Origin: Pseudomonas sichuanensis
GTDB taxonomy: Bacteria > Pseudomonadota > Gammaproteobacteria > Pseudomonadales > Pseudomonadaceae
NCBI RefSeq assembly: GCF_003231305.1
Contig: NZ_QKVM01000002.1
Coordinates: 144,155-208,154, forward strand
DNA: 64,000 nucleotides
Reading direction: 5' to 3'
Every line of letters starts with the position of its first letter. Position 1 is the stretch's first letter. The notes under the pieces were generated by a model. The model was not told the origin of the DNA. It did not search any database and worked only from the letters and a program-made list of their open reading frames with translations. This document shows positions 1-10,714 of this stretch, one piece after another. Made by a program: the position numbers and the translations under genes.

Positions 1-1
1 C

Positions 2-991
2 GCGTGGTCGACACCCGGCGCGGCACTGCTGGTGTCGATGCTGCCGACCGTGTCGCTGGCGCAGGCCGTGGGGGCCTACATCGTTGCCTCGCTGCTGATC
101 GCCGTGATCGCACTGAGCGGCGCGTTCGACAAGCTGATGCGCCGCCTGCCCAAGTCGATTGCCGCCGCCATGCTCGCTGGCATCCTGTTCCGCTTCGGCG
201 CCGAGCTGTTCAGCTCCATCCGCCTGCAACCGTTGCTGGTCCTCTCGATGCTCGCGGCGTACCTGCTGTTCAAGCGCCTGTCGCCCCGCTACGCCATCCT
301 CTCGGTGCTGGTGGTTGGCTGCGGGCTCGCCGCCAGCATGGGCCAGCTCGATACCGGCGCACTGGTGCTGGAGCTGGCCGTCCCGCACTGGACCGCGCCG
401 CAATGGAGCTGGCATGCCATCGTCAACATTGGCCTGCCGCTGGCGCTGGTGTCGCTCACAGGCCAGTCGGTACCGGGTATCGCCGTGCTGCGTACCGCCG
501 GTTACCAGACCGCCGCACGCCCGATTGTCTCGGTGACCGCCATCGGCTCGCTGCTGCTGGCACCGTTCGCCTGCCACGGGGTCAACCTGGCAGCGATCAC
601 CGCAGCCATCTGCACAGGCCGCGAGGCCCACGAAAACCCTGACAAGCGCTATATCGCCGGGATTGCCTGTGGCGCCTTCTATCTGCTGATGGGCACCTTC
701 GGCGCCACCCTGGCCTCGGTGTTCGCCGCCCTGCCCCGGGAAATGATCGCCGCCCTCGCCGGCCTGGCGCTGTTCGGCGCCATCGCAACCGGGCTGACCG
801 GTGCAATGGCCGATGAAAAGCAGCGTGAGCCTGCGTTGATCACGTTCCTGGTCACGGCCTCTGGCATGAGCTTCCTTGGCTTGGGCGCCGCCTTCTGGGG
901 GCTGATCTTCGGCCTGGTCGCCTTCTTCGCGCTCGGTTACACCCGCCCGCAAACCGCCCACACAGGAGCGCGCGTCGGCGAACAACGTTGA
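2..991 (+). CDS. BenE-family (benzoate/H+ symporter type) transporter, C-terminal part
   Basis: The reading frame is open from base 2, so the gene begins outside the window; 329 residues are visible. The protein is almost entirely hydrophobic, with about ten predicted membrane segments, and has the tone of the BenE/PF03594 family (start AWSTPGAALL, later SLTGQSVPGIAVLR and PFACHGVNLAAITAAICTG). Members import benzoate or related carboxylates with protons across the inner membrane. No ben catabolic genes are near, so the substrate is open. The gene ends 25 bp before the 3' end of a tRNA on the other strand. An internal ATG at 32 is not the real start because the family match continues upstream of it. 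Confidence 0.85.
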   Translation, partial: AWSTPGAALLVSMLPTVSLAQAVGAYIVASLLIAVIALSGAFDKLMRRLPKSIAAAMLAGILFRFGAELFSSIRLQPLLVLSMLAAYLLFKRLSPRYAILSVLVVGCGLAASMGQLDTGALVLELAVPHWTAPQWSWHAIVNIGLPLALVSLTGQSVPGIAVLRTAGYQTAARPIVSVTAIGSLLLAPFACHGVNLAAITAAICTGREAHENPDKRYIAGIACGAFYLLMGTFGATLASVFAALPREMIAALAGLALFGAIATGLTGAMADEKQREPALITFLVTASGMSFLGLGAAFWGLIFGLVAFFALGYTRPQTAHTGARVGEQR

Positions 992-1016
992 GTTGGCGGG
1001 TAATGGAGGGTGTGAA

Positions 1017-1093
1017 TGGCGTCCCAGGGCAGGTTCGAACTGCCAACCTTCCCCTTAGGAGGGGGATGCTCTATCCAATTGAGCTACTGAGAC
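1017..1093 (-). tRNA. tRNA-Arg (anticodon CCU)
   Basis: Read on the minus strand, the 77-nt segment folds as a cloverleaf. The acceptor stem GTCTCAG pairs with CTGGGAC, the D-arm starts GCTC, the anticodon loop is CTCCTAA (anticodon CCU), the T-loop is TTCGAAC, and CCA is encoded at the 3' end (plus-strand tgg at 1017-1019). It decodes AGG. It stands alone between the transporter and phnN. Single tRNA-Arg genes are common integration sites, but no integrase or duplicated 3' end was seen here. Confidence 0.95.
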
Positions 1094-1187
1094 ACAGGGG
1101 CCGGCAACGGACGTTGCACAGCAGGGACGGCGAGCATGTTACCCAGCGCATCGGCATTTGTCATGTTTCTATCGGGCATTTTGCACG

Positions 1188-1790
1188 TCAGCCGTTTCCC
1201 TGCACCTGGCCGATGACACCCTCCTGACGCAGCACCTCGAACAGCGCCTCGACGGCGACATCCAGCGCAGCCGAGTTATCCAGCACATGCACCGAGGGAT
1301 CGTAGGCCTGCAGCCGGGCGCCACGGGCCAGGCGCTGTTCGATTTCCTCGGCGCTTTCCCGACCGCGCGCAGTCAAGCGCTGGCGCAGTACGCCAGGCAG
1401 AACGGTCAGGCCGATCGCCAGCAAATCCGGGTAGCGTTGCCGGGCCTCGTCCAGGTATCCCCGCGAGCCGTTCACCAGCACCGAACGGCCAGCGGCGAGG
1501 CGCTCCTCCACCTGGGCAGGAATGCCATAACACAGGCCATTGGCCGCCCAGCACAGGGCAAACTCGCCCGCCGCGCGCATGGCCTCGAAGCGCTCGCGCG
1601 TCACCCCCAGCGCACTCTCGCCCTTGGCCTCGGCGGAACGGGTTATGACCCTGCGGGCAACGTCCACACCGTGCCTGGCAAGCCGCTCGCGCGCGGCATC
1701 AATCAGGGAATCTTTGCCCGAACCCGATGGTCCCATCAGGAATATCAACCGCCCTCTTGAGGACGGTGCGCCGCTTGCGTCATATTGCAT
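1188..1790 (-). CDS. phnN: Ribose 1,5-bisphosphate phosphokinase PhnN
   Basis: This is a 200-residue P-loop kinase of the guanylate-kinase fold. The Walker A motif GPSGSGKDS lies near residue 20, followed by the PhnN-type ITRSAEA and CWAANGLCYGIP segments. PhnN phosphorylates ribose 1,5-bisphosphate to PRPP, in phosphonate use and as a minor NAD/PRPP route. No other phn gene is nearby, so here it may serve PRPP supply. The ATG at 1790 was chosen; a TTG at 1805 would add five residues, and neither has a strong ribosome site. It is divergent from amrZ. Confidence 0.85.
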   Translation of the reverse strand: MQYDASGAPSSRGRLIFLMGPSGSGKDSLIDAARERLARHGVDVARRVITRSAEAKGESALGVTRERFEAMRAAGEFALCWAANGLCYGIPAQVEERLAAGRSVLVNGSRGYLDEARQRYPDLLAIGLTVLPGVLRQRLTARGRESAEEIEQRLARGARLQAYDPSVHVLDNSAALDVAVEALFEVLRQEGVIGQVQGNG

Positions 1791-2135
1791 AGCCACTATG
1801 CTCAAGGTGTGGGAACCTGCGCATTCTAGGGTTTTTCCCTAACCTTTGCTGCCAGTTACCAGATTTTGACGACAGAGGTCTGACGCACCTGCATTCTGCG
1901 TCAATGTGAATCTTTTCAAACCAGTACTCATTTCTGATAATTGGTACTGGCAAAAAGCCTGTACCGGAGCCACTATTTGTCACAGAATTGACGCCAAGGA
2001 ATCGGCGACATGAGGCAAGATGAAAACCCGAAAGCACATTACGGTTGAACATTTTGTCGTCGCCGCGGTCGTACTTCCACCGTGCGGCCAATTTGCGAAC
2101 CGCTCCCCCTGAACCAGAACAACCGGTCAATTTAT
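1791..2135. other. Intergenic region upstream of phnN and amrZ
   Basis: This 345-bp AT-richer gap holds the divergent promoters of phnN and amrZ. A small inverted pair, CCAGTACTCA...TTGGTACTGG (about 1921-1949), is visible. No ORF of convincing character was found. An AlgU-type promoter was looked for because amrZ is AlgU-dependent in P. aeruginosa, but the best candidate has the wrong spacing. Confidence 0.4.
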
Positions 2136-2462
2136 ATGCGCCCATTGAAACAGGCTATTTATTCGAGCCGCACCGCTGACAAGTTCGTCGTCCGCCTGCC
2201 AGACGGAATGCGTGAGCGCATTGCCGAGGTAGCGCGCAACCATCACCGCAGCATGAACTCCGAGATCATCGCGCGCCTGGAACAGAGCCTTATCCAGGAA
2301 GGCGCGCTGGGCGACGAACTGAGCATGCGCCTGGACAGCCCAGAGCTCAGCCTGCACGAACGCGAACTGCTGCAACGCTTCCGCCAGCTGTCCCATCGCC
2401 AGCAGAACGCACTGGTTGCGCTGATCGCGCACGATGTGGAAATGGCTGCTGACGCGTCCTGA
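2136..2462 (+). CDS. amrZ: AmrZ, ribbon-helix-helix transcription regulator of alginate, motility and c-di-GMP genes
   Basis: The protein has 108 residues, the length of P. aeruginosa AmrZ, and starts MRPLKQA as that protein does. The Arc-type ribbon-helix-helix region runs from about residue 15 to 65: the beta-strand [11 protein letters not shown] contacts DNA, and helices around [21 protein letters not shown] form the dimer. The C-terminal part ([18 protein letters not shown]) is the AmrZ tetramerisation region. AmrZ activates or represses alginate, flagellar, cellulose/EPS and cyclic-di-GMP genes. An in-frame ATG at 2082 is less likely because the family begins at MRPLK. A strong terminator follows 18 bp later. 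Confidence 0.95.
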   Translation: MRPLKQAIYSSRTADKFVVRLPDGMRERIAEVARNHHRSMNSEIIARLEQSLIQEGALGDELSMRLDSPELSLHERELLQRFRQLSHRQQNALVALIAHDVEMAADAS

Positions 2463-2480
2463 CACAAAACAGCGACACAC

Positions 2481-2510
2481 AAAAAAGCCAGCGCAAGCTG
2501 GCTTTTTTGT
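2481..2510. terminator. Bidirectional rho-independent terminator between amrZ and mgtE
   Basis: AAAAAAGCCAGC, loop GCAA, then GCTGGCTTTTTT make a perfect 12-bp stem flanked by A and T runs. It serves the convergent genes amrZ (plus) and mgtE (minus). Confidence 0.93.
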
Positions 2511-2527
2511 TGCCGCTATCCCACCAC

Positions 2528-3970
2528 TCAGAGCAGGAACAGCGTTGCCAATCCCAGGAAAATGAAGAAGCCGCCGCTATCAGTCACAGCAGTGATCATC
2601 ACGCTGGAGCCCATGGCCGGATCGCGCCCCAGGCGGGTCAGCGTCATTGGAATCAAGACCCCCATCAGGGCCGCCAGCAACAGGTTGAGGGTCATGGCCG
2701 CCGTCATCACCAGGCCCAATGACCAACTGCCGTAGAGCATGAATGCCACTGCGCCGATCACCCCACCCCATATCAGGCCGTTGAGCAGTGAAACCGCCAA
2801 CTCCTTGCGCATGAGGCGGCTGGTGTTGCCCGGCGACACCTGGTCCAGTGCCATCGCGCGCACGATCATGGTGATGGTCTGGTTGCCCGAGTTACCACCG
2901 ATACCGGCAACGATGGGCATCAGCGCAGCCAGGGCCACCAGTTTCTCGATCGAGCCTTCGAACAGACCGATCACCCGGGACGCCAGGAAGGCGGTGATCA
3001 GGTTGATGGCCAGCCAGGCCCAACGGTTGCGCAGCGAGCGCCAGACCGAGGCGAAGATGTCTTCCTCTTCGCGCAGACCTGCCATGTTGAGCACTTCGCT
3101 CTCGCTCTCCTCACGGATCAGGTCGACCATTTCATCAATGGTCAGTCGGCCGATCAGGCGCTCGTTCTTGTCCACTACCGGCGCGGACACCAGGTCATAA
3201 CGCTCGAATGCCAGGGCCGCGTCATAGGCATCTTCCTCGGGGTGGAACACCACCGGGTCATTGGCCATGACTTCCGCGACTTTCTTGTCCGGGTCGTTGA
3301 CCAGCAGCCGCTTGATGGGCAGCACGCCCTTGAGCATGCCGTCGTAGTCGACCACGAACAGCTTGTCGGTGTGCCCCGGCAGCTCTTTGAGCCGACGCAG
3401 GTAGCGCAGTACCACTTCCAGGCTGACGTCTTCGCGGATGGTCACCATCTCGAAGTCCATCAGTGCACCGACCTGCTCCTCGTCATAGCTCAGCGCCGAA
3501 CGCACGCGCTCACGTTGCTGGGCATCGAGGCTTTCCATCAATTCATGGACAACGTCTCGCGGCAACTCCGGCGCCAGGTCGGCGAGTTCGTCGGCGTCCA
3601 TTTCCTTGGCGGCGGCGAGCAGTTCGTGATCGTCCATGTCGGCGATCAGGGACTGGCGGACGGCGTCGGAAACTTCCAGCAGGATGTCGCCATCACGATC
3701 CGAGCGCACCAGCTGCCAGACCGTCAAGCGGTCTTCCAGCGGCAATGCTTCGAGGATGTAGGCGATGTCGGCGAGGTGCAGGTCATCGAGCTTGCGCTGC
3801 AGCTCGACGAGGTTCTGCCGGTGGACGAGGTTTTCCACGAGGTCGTGGTGATGACCTTCCTGACGGTGCGTCAGGTCCTCAACCACCCGCTGGCGCTGCA
3901 GCAGTTCGATCACCTGGGCAAGGCGATCCTGCAGGCTGTCTTGAGCTTTCTTTACTTCTACTTCGGTCAT
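2528..3970 (-). CDS. mgtE: Magnesium channel/transporter MgtE
   Basis: This 480-residue protein has the MgtE layout: a cytosolic helical superhelix (N domain, acidic, about residues 30-160), two CBS domains (about 165-290), then five membrane helices. The ion-pore signature GIGGNSGNQ is present and the last helices are rich in Gly, Leu and Ala. Family members are dimeric, Mg2+-gated channels in the inner membrane; the N and CBS domains sense Mg2+ and close the pore. The ATG at 3970 was chosen because GGGGGTGGAG lies just upstream and the family begins with this acidic Lys/Gln-rich stretch. It is monocistronic, between a terminator and a long leader. Confidence 0.95.
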   Translation of the reverse strand: MTEVEVKKAQDSLQDRLAQVIELLQRQRVVEDLTHRQEGHHHDLVENLVHRQNLVELQRKLDDLHLADIAYILEALPLEDRLTVWQLVRSDRDGDILLEVSDAVRQSLIADMDDHELLAAAKEMDADELADLAPELPRDVVHELMESLDAQQRERVRSALSYDEEQVGALMDFEMVTIREDVSLEVVLRYLRRLKELPGHTDKLFVVDYDGMLKGVLPIKRLLVNDPDKKVAEVMANDPVVFHPEEDAYDAALAFERYDLVSAPVVDKNERLIGRLTIDEMVDLIREESESEVLNMAGLREEEDIFASVWRSLRNRWAWLAINLITAFLASRVIGLFEGSIEKLVALAALMPIVAGIGGNSGNQTITMIVRAMALDQVSPGNTSRLMRKELAVSLLNGLIWGGVIGAVAFMLYGSWSLGLVMTAAMTLNLLLAALMGVLIPMTLTRLGRDPAMGSSVMITAVTDSGGFFIFLGLATLFLL

Positions 3971-4311
3971 AGGCGAACTCCACCCCCAGCAGCGGAGCAC
4001 GCCGGGAGAATCAATCGATCAGATCTTGCTGCATGAAGCGTGTTAGGGAGTAACTACTGGGTAAGTCCATGGTGGTATTCCACAAGCCCCGGCGGGGCTG
4101 ACGGGCGCAATCATACACGGTGTCAGCTGTCGGATCGCTTAAAATTTTGGCCAGAACAATCGTTTGCGCAATAAAGCTGTGACAACACTCGAAGCCAACA
4201 GTGCGACGGCCTGAGGCTTGCAAAAATCACATGCAAATAAGGGCTGTTCGGGATCGGGCTATCAACGTGAGTCTAGTCGCGCGTGGACAGAATCAGTAAA
4301 TGCCGAAAAAG
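3971..4311 (-). promoter_or_regulatory. mgtE: Long mgtE upstream region
   Basis: About 340 bp separate mgtE from the terminator of the tRNA operon. On the minus strand it holds a possible -10 (TATGAT near 4111), a GC-rich hairpin AGCCCCGCCGGGGCT (4085-4099) and a 19-codon ORF close to mgtE. No known Mg2+ riboswitch pattern was recognised, and it was not possible to fold the RNA. Confidence 0.35.
4011..4070 (-). CDS. Possible 19-residue leader peptide upstream of mgtE
   Basis: An ATG...TGA frame encodes MDLPSSYSLTRFMQQDLID and ends 40 bp before the mgtE start. Short upstream peptides control some bacterial Mg2+ transporter genes (mgtL, mgtP and corL in enterobacteria), which is why it is noted. 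The ribosome site is weak (GTGGA at a long spacing), so translation is not established. It may be chance. Confidence 0.25.
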   Translation of the reverse strand: MDLPSSYSLTRFMQQDLID

Positions 4312-4340
4312 AAAAAGCCCGCTTTAATAAGCAGGCTTTT
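4312..4340 (-). terminator. Terminator of the tRNA-Ser/tRNA-Arg operon
   Basis: On the minus strand, AAAAGCC.GCTT pairs imperfectly with AAGC.GGCTTTT and is followed by a T-rich tract. It lies immediately after the third tRNA-Arg. Confidence 0.75.
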
Positions 4341-4346
4341 CAGGTA

Positions 4347-4423
4347 TGGCGGACTCAGGAGGATTCGAACCTCCGACCGCTCGGTTCGTAGCCGAGTACT
4401 CTATCCAGCTGAGCTATGAGTCC
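4347..4423 (-). tRNA. tRNA-Arg (anticodon ACG), copy 3 of the operon
   Basis: This 77-nt cloverleaf has acceptor stem GGACTCA/TGAGTCC, anticodon loop CTACGAA (ACG, A34 usually edited to inosine to read CGN codons), T-loop TTCGAAT and encoded CCA. Its sequence is identical to the copies at 4495 and 4644. Confidence 0.95.
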
Positions 4424-4494
4424 GTGATTGGTAGTTTTATGCCAGATTACCACTGGCCTTGAAATCGCCTTGCAAGCAAAGCCACTTCAATAAG

Positions 4495-4571
4495 TGGCGG
4501 ACTCAGGAGGATTCGAACCTCCGACCGCTCGGTTCGTAGCCGAGTACTCTATCCAGCTGAGCTATGAGTCC
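4495..4571 (-). tRNA. tRNA-Arg (anticodon ACG), copy 2 of the operon
   Basis: Identical to the neighbouring two copies. The 71-72-bp spacers on each side are themselves similar (both contain TTGGTA-like, CCAGAT and ACCACTGG blocks), which points to tandem duplication of a tRNA-plus-spacer unit. Confidence 0.95.
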
Positions 4572-4643
4572 GTAGTTGGTATTTTTAGACCAGATCACCA
4601 CTGGTTGAATGAACTGCTTTGAAGATCAAAACCGCCCATTAAA

Positions 4644-4720
4644 TGGCGGACTCAGGAGGATTCGAACCTCCGACCGCTCGGTTCGTAGCCGAGTACTCTA
4701 TCCAGCTGAGCTATGAGTCC
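4644..4720 (-). tRNA. tRNA-Arg (anticodon ACG), copy 1 of the operon
   Basis: Same 77-nt sequence as the other two copies. It is the first tRNA-Arg after tRNA-Ser in the direction of transcription. Confidence 0.95.
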
Positions 4721-4826
4721 GTGTCTTGCCGCGCATTATAGGTCGCTGAAACATTTTTGCAAGAACTTTTTCGTTTAAAATCAACTACTTAGCGTTCTTA
4801 CCGTTTACAGCGCCCTACGCAAATAA

Positions 4827-4917
4827 TGGCGGTGAAGGGGGGATTCGAACCCCCGATACCCTTATGAGGTATACTCCCTTAGCAGGGGAGCGCCTTCGGC
4901 CACTCGGCCACCTCACC
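4827..4917 (-). tRNA. tRNA-Ser (anticodon GCU)
   Basis: This 91-nt class II tRNA has acceptor stem GGTGAGG/CTTCACC, anticodon loop CTGCTAA (GCU, reading AGC/AGU), a long variable arm (TATACCTCATAAGGGTAT), T-loop TTCGAAT and encoded CCA. It is the first gene of a four-tRNA operon and directly follows csrA. Confidence 0.95.
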
Positions 4918-4931
4918 GCAACACGAGGCGA

Positions 4932-4960
4932 ATATTAAACACACCCTTCCTCGTTTGCAA
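4932..4960 (-). promoter_or_regulatory. Sigma-70 promoter of the tRNA operon
   Basis: On the minus strand, -35 TTGCAA (4955-4960) and -10 TAATAT (4932-4937) are exactly 17 bp apart. The -10 ends 14 bp before the tRNA-Ser 5' end. The region just upstream is A/T-rich (runs of T and A at 4970-4990), which also forms the likely end of the csrA transcript. Confidence 0.8.
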
Positions 4961-4989
4961 CCCTTTTTTTGAAAAAAACTTCAAAAAAA

Positions 4990-5178
4990 TTAAAGGCTTG
5001 GCTCCTCGTCCTTCTCTTTCTTGATCCGCAGGTAGATTTCCTCGCGGTGAACGGCCACTTCTTTTGGCGCGCTCACGCCGATACGCACCTGGTTGCCTTT
5101 GACACCCAGGACCGTCACGGTGATCTCACCGTCACCAATGATCAGGCTCTCGGCGCACCGACGAGTCAGAATCAGCAT
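4990..5178 (-). CDS. csrA: Carbon storage regulator CsrA/RsmA
   Basis: This 62-residue RNA-binding protein starts MLILTRR and has the family core [10 protein letters not shown] and [13 protein letters not shown]. It is a dimer that binds GGA motifs in mRNA leaders and is titrated by the small RNAs RsmY and RsmZ. It controls secondary metabolism, motility and biofilm in pseudomonads. Arg45 in HREEIY matches the RNA-contacting Arg44 of E. coli CsrA; this protein has one extra residue in the GDGEI loop. A clear AGGAG-like site precedes the ATG. It lies between lysC and the tRNA operon, the usual Pseudomonas order. Pseudomonads carry several paralogues, and this position is that of RsmA. Confidence 0.95.
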   Translation of the reverse strand: MLILTRRCAESLIIGDGEITVTVLGVKGNQVRIGVSAPKEVAVHREEIYLRIKKEKDEEPSL

Positions 5179-5310
5179 AGTTTTCTCCTCACATGTAACT
5201 TCAGGGACAACAGTCTTTGATTAAGCAGGGCCCGGCCGGGGACGACGGCACTGGCCCGAACAAACCGCCTGTAACACCTGGACAAGGGTGCGACCGGCAG
5301 CCAGAAACGC

Positions 5311-5336
5311 GAAGGGCGCGGCAAGCCGCGCCCTTC
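5311..5336 (-). terminator. Hairpin downstream of lysC
   Basis: GAAGGGCGCGGC and GCCGCGCCCTTC form a perfect 12-bp stem, 11 bp after the lysC stop. The following T run is short, so termination may be partial. The hairpin separates lysC from csrA. Confidence 0.65.
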
Positions 5337-5347
5337 CAGGCAACGTC

Positions 5348-6583
5348 TTACTCGCCCTGTCGGGCAGGAGCATCGAGCTCGAACGCGGTGTGCAGCGCGC
5401 GAACGGCCAGCTCCAGGTACTTCTCTTCGATCACTACCGAGACCTTGATCTCGGAAGTGGAGATCATCTGGATGTTGATGCTCTCCTTGGCCAGGGCTTC
5501 GAACATGCGGCTGGCAACACCCGCGTGCGAACGCATGCCAACGCCAACGATCGACACCTTGGCGATCTTGGTATCACCCACCACTTCACGCGCGCCGATC
5601 TCACGGGCGGTGTTCTCCAGCACGCTCAACGCCTTCTCGTACTCGTTGCGGTGCACGGTGAAGGTGAAGTCGGTGGTGTTATCGTGCGAAACGTTCTGCA
5701 CGATCATGTCGACTTCGATGTTCGCCGCGCTGATCGGGCCGAGGATCTTGAAAGCAACGCCAGGAGTGTCCGGGACGCCACGAATGGTCAGCTTGGCCTC
5801 ATCACGGTTGAAGGCGATACCGGAAATGATTGGCTGTTCCATGGATTCCTCTTCATCAATGGTAATGAGGGTACCCGGACCCTCCTTGAAGCTGTGCAGC
5901 ACGCGCAGCGGGACGTTGTACTTGCCGGCGAACTCCACCGAACGGATCTGCAGCACCTTGGAGCCGAGGCTGGCCATTTCCAGCATCTCCTCGAAGGTGA
6001 TCTTCTCCAGGCGCTGGGCCTGGGGCACGACACGCGGGTCGGTGGTGTAGACGCCATCGACATCGGTGTAGATCTGGCATTCGTCGGCCTTCAGGGCCGC
6101 TGCCAGTGCCACACCGGTGGTGTCGGAGCCACCACGGCCGAGCGTGGTGATGTTGCCGTGCTCGTCAACGCCCTGGAAACCTGCCACCACGACCACGCGG
6201 CCGGCCTTGAGGTCGGCGCGGATCTTCTGGTCGTCGATCTGCAGGATGCGCGCCTTGTTGTGCGCGCTGTCGGTGAGGATGCGCACCTGGTTGCCGGTGT
6301 ACGACACCGCAGGCACGCCACGCTTCATCAACGCCATGGTCAACAGGGCGATGGTGACCTGCTCACCGGTCGAAACAATCACGTCCAGCTCGCGAGGCTC
6401 TGGCTTGTCGGTAATCTGCTTGGCCAGGTCGATCAGGCGATTGGTTTCGCCGCTCATGGCCGACAGCACCACCACCAGGTCAGTGCCTTGCTCACGGAAT
6501 TTCTTGACCTTGTCGGCTACCTGCTCGATCCGCTCGATGGAACCGACAGAGGTACCGCCAAATTTCTGTACGATCAACGCCAT
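5348..6583 (-). CDS. lysC: Aspartate kinase LysC
   Basis: This 411-residue protein starts MALIVQKFGGTSVGS, the aspartokinase nucleotide/aspartate motif, followed by the amino acid kinase domain to about residue 245. Two ACT domains (about 265-330 and 345-405) bind lysine and threonine. It phosphorylates L-aspartate, the first step to Lys, Thr, Met and diaminopimelate. The length is that of the monofunctional class whose genes often also yield a shorter beta subunit from an internal start. The Met before EQPIISG is a candidate for this, not proven here. It follows alaS with an 83-bp gap. Confidence 0.96.
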   Translation of the reverse strand: MALIVQKFGGTSVGSIERIEQVADKVKKFREQGTDLVVVLSAMSGETNRLIDLAKQITDKPEPRELDVIVSTGEQVTIALLTMALMKRGVPAVSYTGNQVRILTDSAHNKARILQIDDQKIRADLKAGRVVVVAGFQGVDEHGNITTLGRGGSDTTGVALAAALKADECQIYTDVDGVYTTDPRVVPQAQRLEKITFEEMLEMASLGSKVLQIRSVEFAGKYNVPLRVLHSFKEGPGTLITIDEEESMEQPIISGIAFNRDEAKLTIRGVPDTPGVAFKILGPISAANIEVDMIVQNVSHDNTTDFTFTVHRNEYEKALSVLENTAREIGAREVVGDTKIAKVSIVGVGMRSHAGVASRMFEALAKESINIQMISTSEIKVSVVIEEKYLELAVRALHTAFELDAPARQGE

Positions 6584-6633
6584 TTCAAAGGTGCCTCAGC
6601 CCCAAGGGGCCCCAAAAAACAATCCAACATGAA

Positions 6634-6660
6634 GCGACCGCCGACTAGACCGACGGTCGC
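6634..6660 (-). terminator. Hairpin between alaS and lysC
   Basis: GCGACCG and CGGTCGC enclose a 13-nt loop just after the alaS stop. A run of six T follows some 17 nt later on the minus strand, too far for a strong terminator, so read-through into lysC is plausible. Confidence 0.4.
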
Positions 6661-6666
6661 CTCATC

Positions 6667-9291
<2,625 letters not shown>

Positions 9292-9397
9292 AGGTTCTTC
9301 CACGGAAACGGCGGCCACACGTCGAATCGACGAAACGACGGCAAAGGGCCGCATTATATCGGTCCTGCAGTCTCGGTGCAGTGTGTTTGTGCGATAG

Positions 9398-9418
9398 AAA
9401 CCGTCGATAGGACGGTTT
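9398..9418. other. Perfect hairpin in the alaS upstream region
   Basis: AAACCGTC, loop GATAG, GACGGTTT sits 107 bp upstream of the alaS start. It could be a leader hairpin or a factor-binding palindrome. The rest of the 9292-9578 gap shows no gene. Confidence 0.35.
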
Positions 9419-9578
9419 ATCAGACTAAAGCAGTTGGAAACGGCATGACCGCGATGCTAAAGCCAGCGTTTCGCTACTGGCAAGCCAATTACAGTCCTGG
9501 GGCGGGGAAAATTAACAGGTTGGTGAATTAAAAGAATTTCATCACCGAAGGGATCCAAAAGCAGGCTGATCTGGTGTC

Positions 9579-9666
9579 GTGGGAGCGGGCTTGCCCCGCG
9601 ATGACGTTTGGCCTGGCGAGCGCGTTGGCGCTGCCAGTGCTGATCGCGGGGCAAGCCCGCTCCCAC
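9579..9666. repeat. REP pair, GCGGGCTTGCCCCGC type
   Basis: Two inverted arms, each a GTGGGAGC lead followed by GCGGGCTTGCCCCGC, flank about 40 bp. It lies between alaS and aruE. The same arms recur at eight other places in the window. Confidence 0.9.
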
Positions 9667-9696
9667 GCCAGATTCCGGTGCCTACAATGGCGGGTA

Positions 9697-10704
9697 TCAG
9701 GCCAGCCGCTGCCCCGAGTCCGGCACGATGAGAATCCCCGCCCTGAGGCCATTCTTGACCTTGGGATTGGGGAAGATGATCCGCGCGCCCTCCTCCTCCA
9801 CGACCCAGCGCGTTTCGGCCAGATCTTCGGCCAGCAGGTAGCCCTTGCTCAACTCGGAGAAGTTCTCGATGTCCGCCGGCAGGTGCAGGTGAAAACTGTC
9901 ACTGTGCTTGATGATCTCGCGAGCGACGCTGAACAGCTTCAGGCCGTCGAGCGAGTCGCCGGTTTCAGGCTCGGTACCTTCGATGATCTGGATCAGGCGC
10001 TCTTCGAGCTTGTCGAGATTGACGCCTTCGTTCTGCCCGAACGGCCGCGCCTTGCCCAGTTCGAGGGTGAAGGCCTCGGCCTCCAGCTGCTCATAAGTGA
10101 AGGCACTGAAGGTAATCGAAGACTTGCTCTGCAACAGCACGGCTTCCATCCCTGCCGCAGCCAGGCGAGCCAGTTCACGCCGGGAATGCGTGCGGCCCTC
10201 CTTGTAGGGATACAAGGCGAACTGCTCGATCTTGGAACCGCGGATCGCGGTATGCAGGTCGTAATGCAGGCGGGTACGCTCCGGCTTGCTGAAGAACACC
10301 CGGGCAAACTGCTCGAGCTCAGCGGCACGCAAAGCCTCGAAGCCACTGGAAAGCTCATGACGGCCATTGAACAGGCGGTTGATGTCCTGCTCGATGAAGC
10401 GCTCGCCCTTGCGGATCGCCGCCGGGTTGCCGAACAGGAACAGCACCCTCGCACGGGGCTTGATCTTGCCATTGGCCACACCATGCAGCAGCCGCTCGAG
10501 CAGTTCGATAGGCGCCGTCTCGTTGCCATGAATCCCGGCCGATAGCAGCAGGTCCAGCCCACTGTCATCGCCTTCGGGCGGACGCACTTCCAGTGCGCCC
10601 TCCCCCAGCCAGCGCAAACGCGCGCCCTTGGGTGTCACTTGGGTCTTCTCGGCCGGTTCGTGATCGGTCAGGGTCAGCTCAAGCAGTTTGCCGAGGGCGA
10701 GCAT
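9697..10704 (-). CDS. astE: Succinylglutamate desuccinylase AruE/AstE
   Basis: This 335-residue M14-like zinc hydrolase starts [12 protein letters not shown]. The zinc ligands appear in GIHGNETAP (His, Glu) and LHYDLHTA (His), and the catalytic Glu in TLELGKA. It splits N-succinylglutamate into glutamate and succinate, the last step of arginine succinyltransferase catabolism. It is the last gene of the aru run, 10 bp after a small His-rich ORF. A downstream REP pair may mark the transcript end. An upstream extension of the frame is a shadow of the neighbouring gene. Confidence 0.95.
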   Translation of the reverse strand: MLALGKLLELTLTDHEPAEKTQVTPKGARLRWLGEGALEVRPPEGDDSGLDLLLSAGIHGNETAPIELLERLLHGVANGKIKPRARVLFLFGNPAAIRKGERFIEQDINRLFNGRHELSSGFEALRAAELEQFARVFFSKPERTRLHYDLHTAIRGSKIEQFALYPYKEGRTHSRRELARLAAAGMEAVLLQSKSSITFSAFTYEQLEAEAFTLELGKARPFGQNEGVNLDKLEERLIQIIEGTEPETGDSLDGLKLFSVAREIIKHSDSFHLHLPADIENFSELSKGYLLAEDLAETRWVVEEEGARIIFPNPKVKNGLRAGILIVPDSGQRLA

Positions 10705-10714
10705 AGGCACTTCC

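Noticed and set aside
1908..1937. AlgU-type promoter (GAATCT ... TCTGA) upstream of amrZ
   Set aside because: The spacer is 19 nt, longer than the usual 16-17, and the -35 word is a poor match.
4347..4720. Repeated tRNA-Arg sequences as attachment sites of an integrated element
   Set aside because: Copies are only about 70 bp apart, full-length and in a normal tRNA operon; there is no integrase or foreign gene.
5311..5336. The lysC downstream hairpin as a lysine riboswitch
   Set aside because: It lies downstream of the gene and is a simple 12-bp stem; no lysine-riboswitch-like structure was recognised upstream of lysC.
9579..9666. Inverted repeats as part of a CRISPR array or small insertion sequence
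   Set aside because: No regularly spaced direct repeats with unique spacers and no transposase; they are dispersed REP elements between genes.
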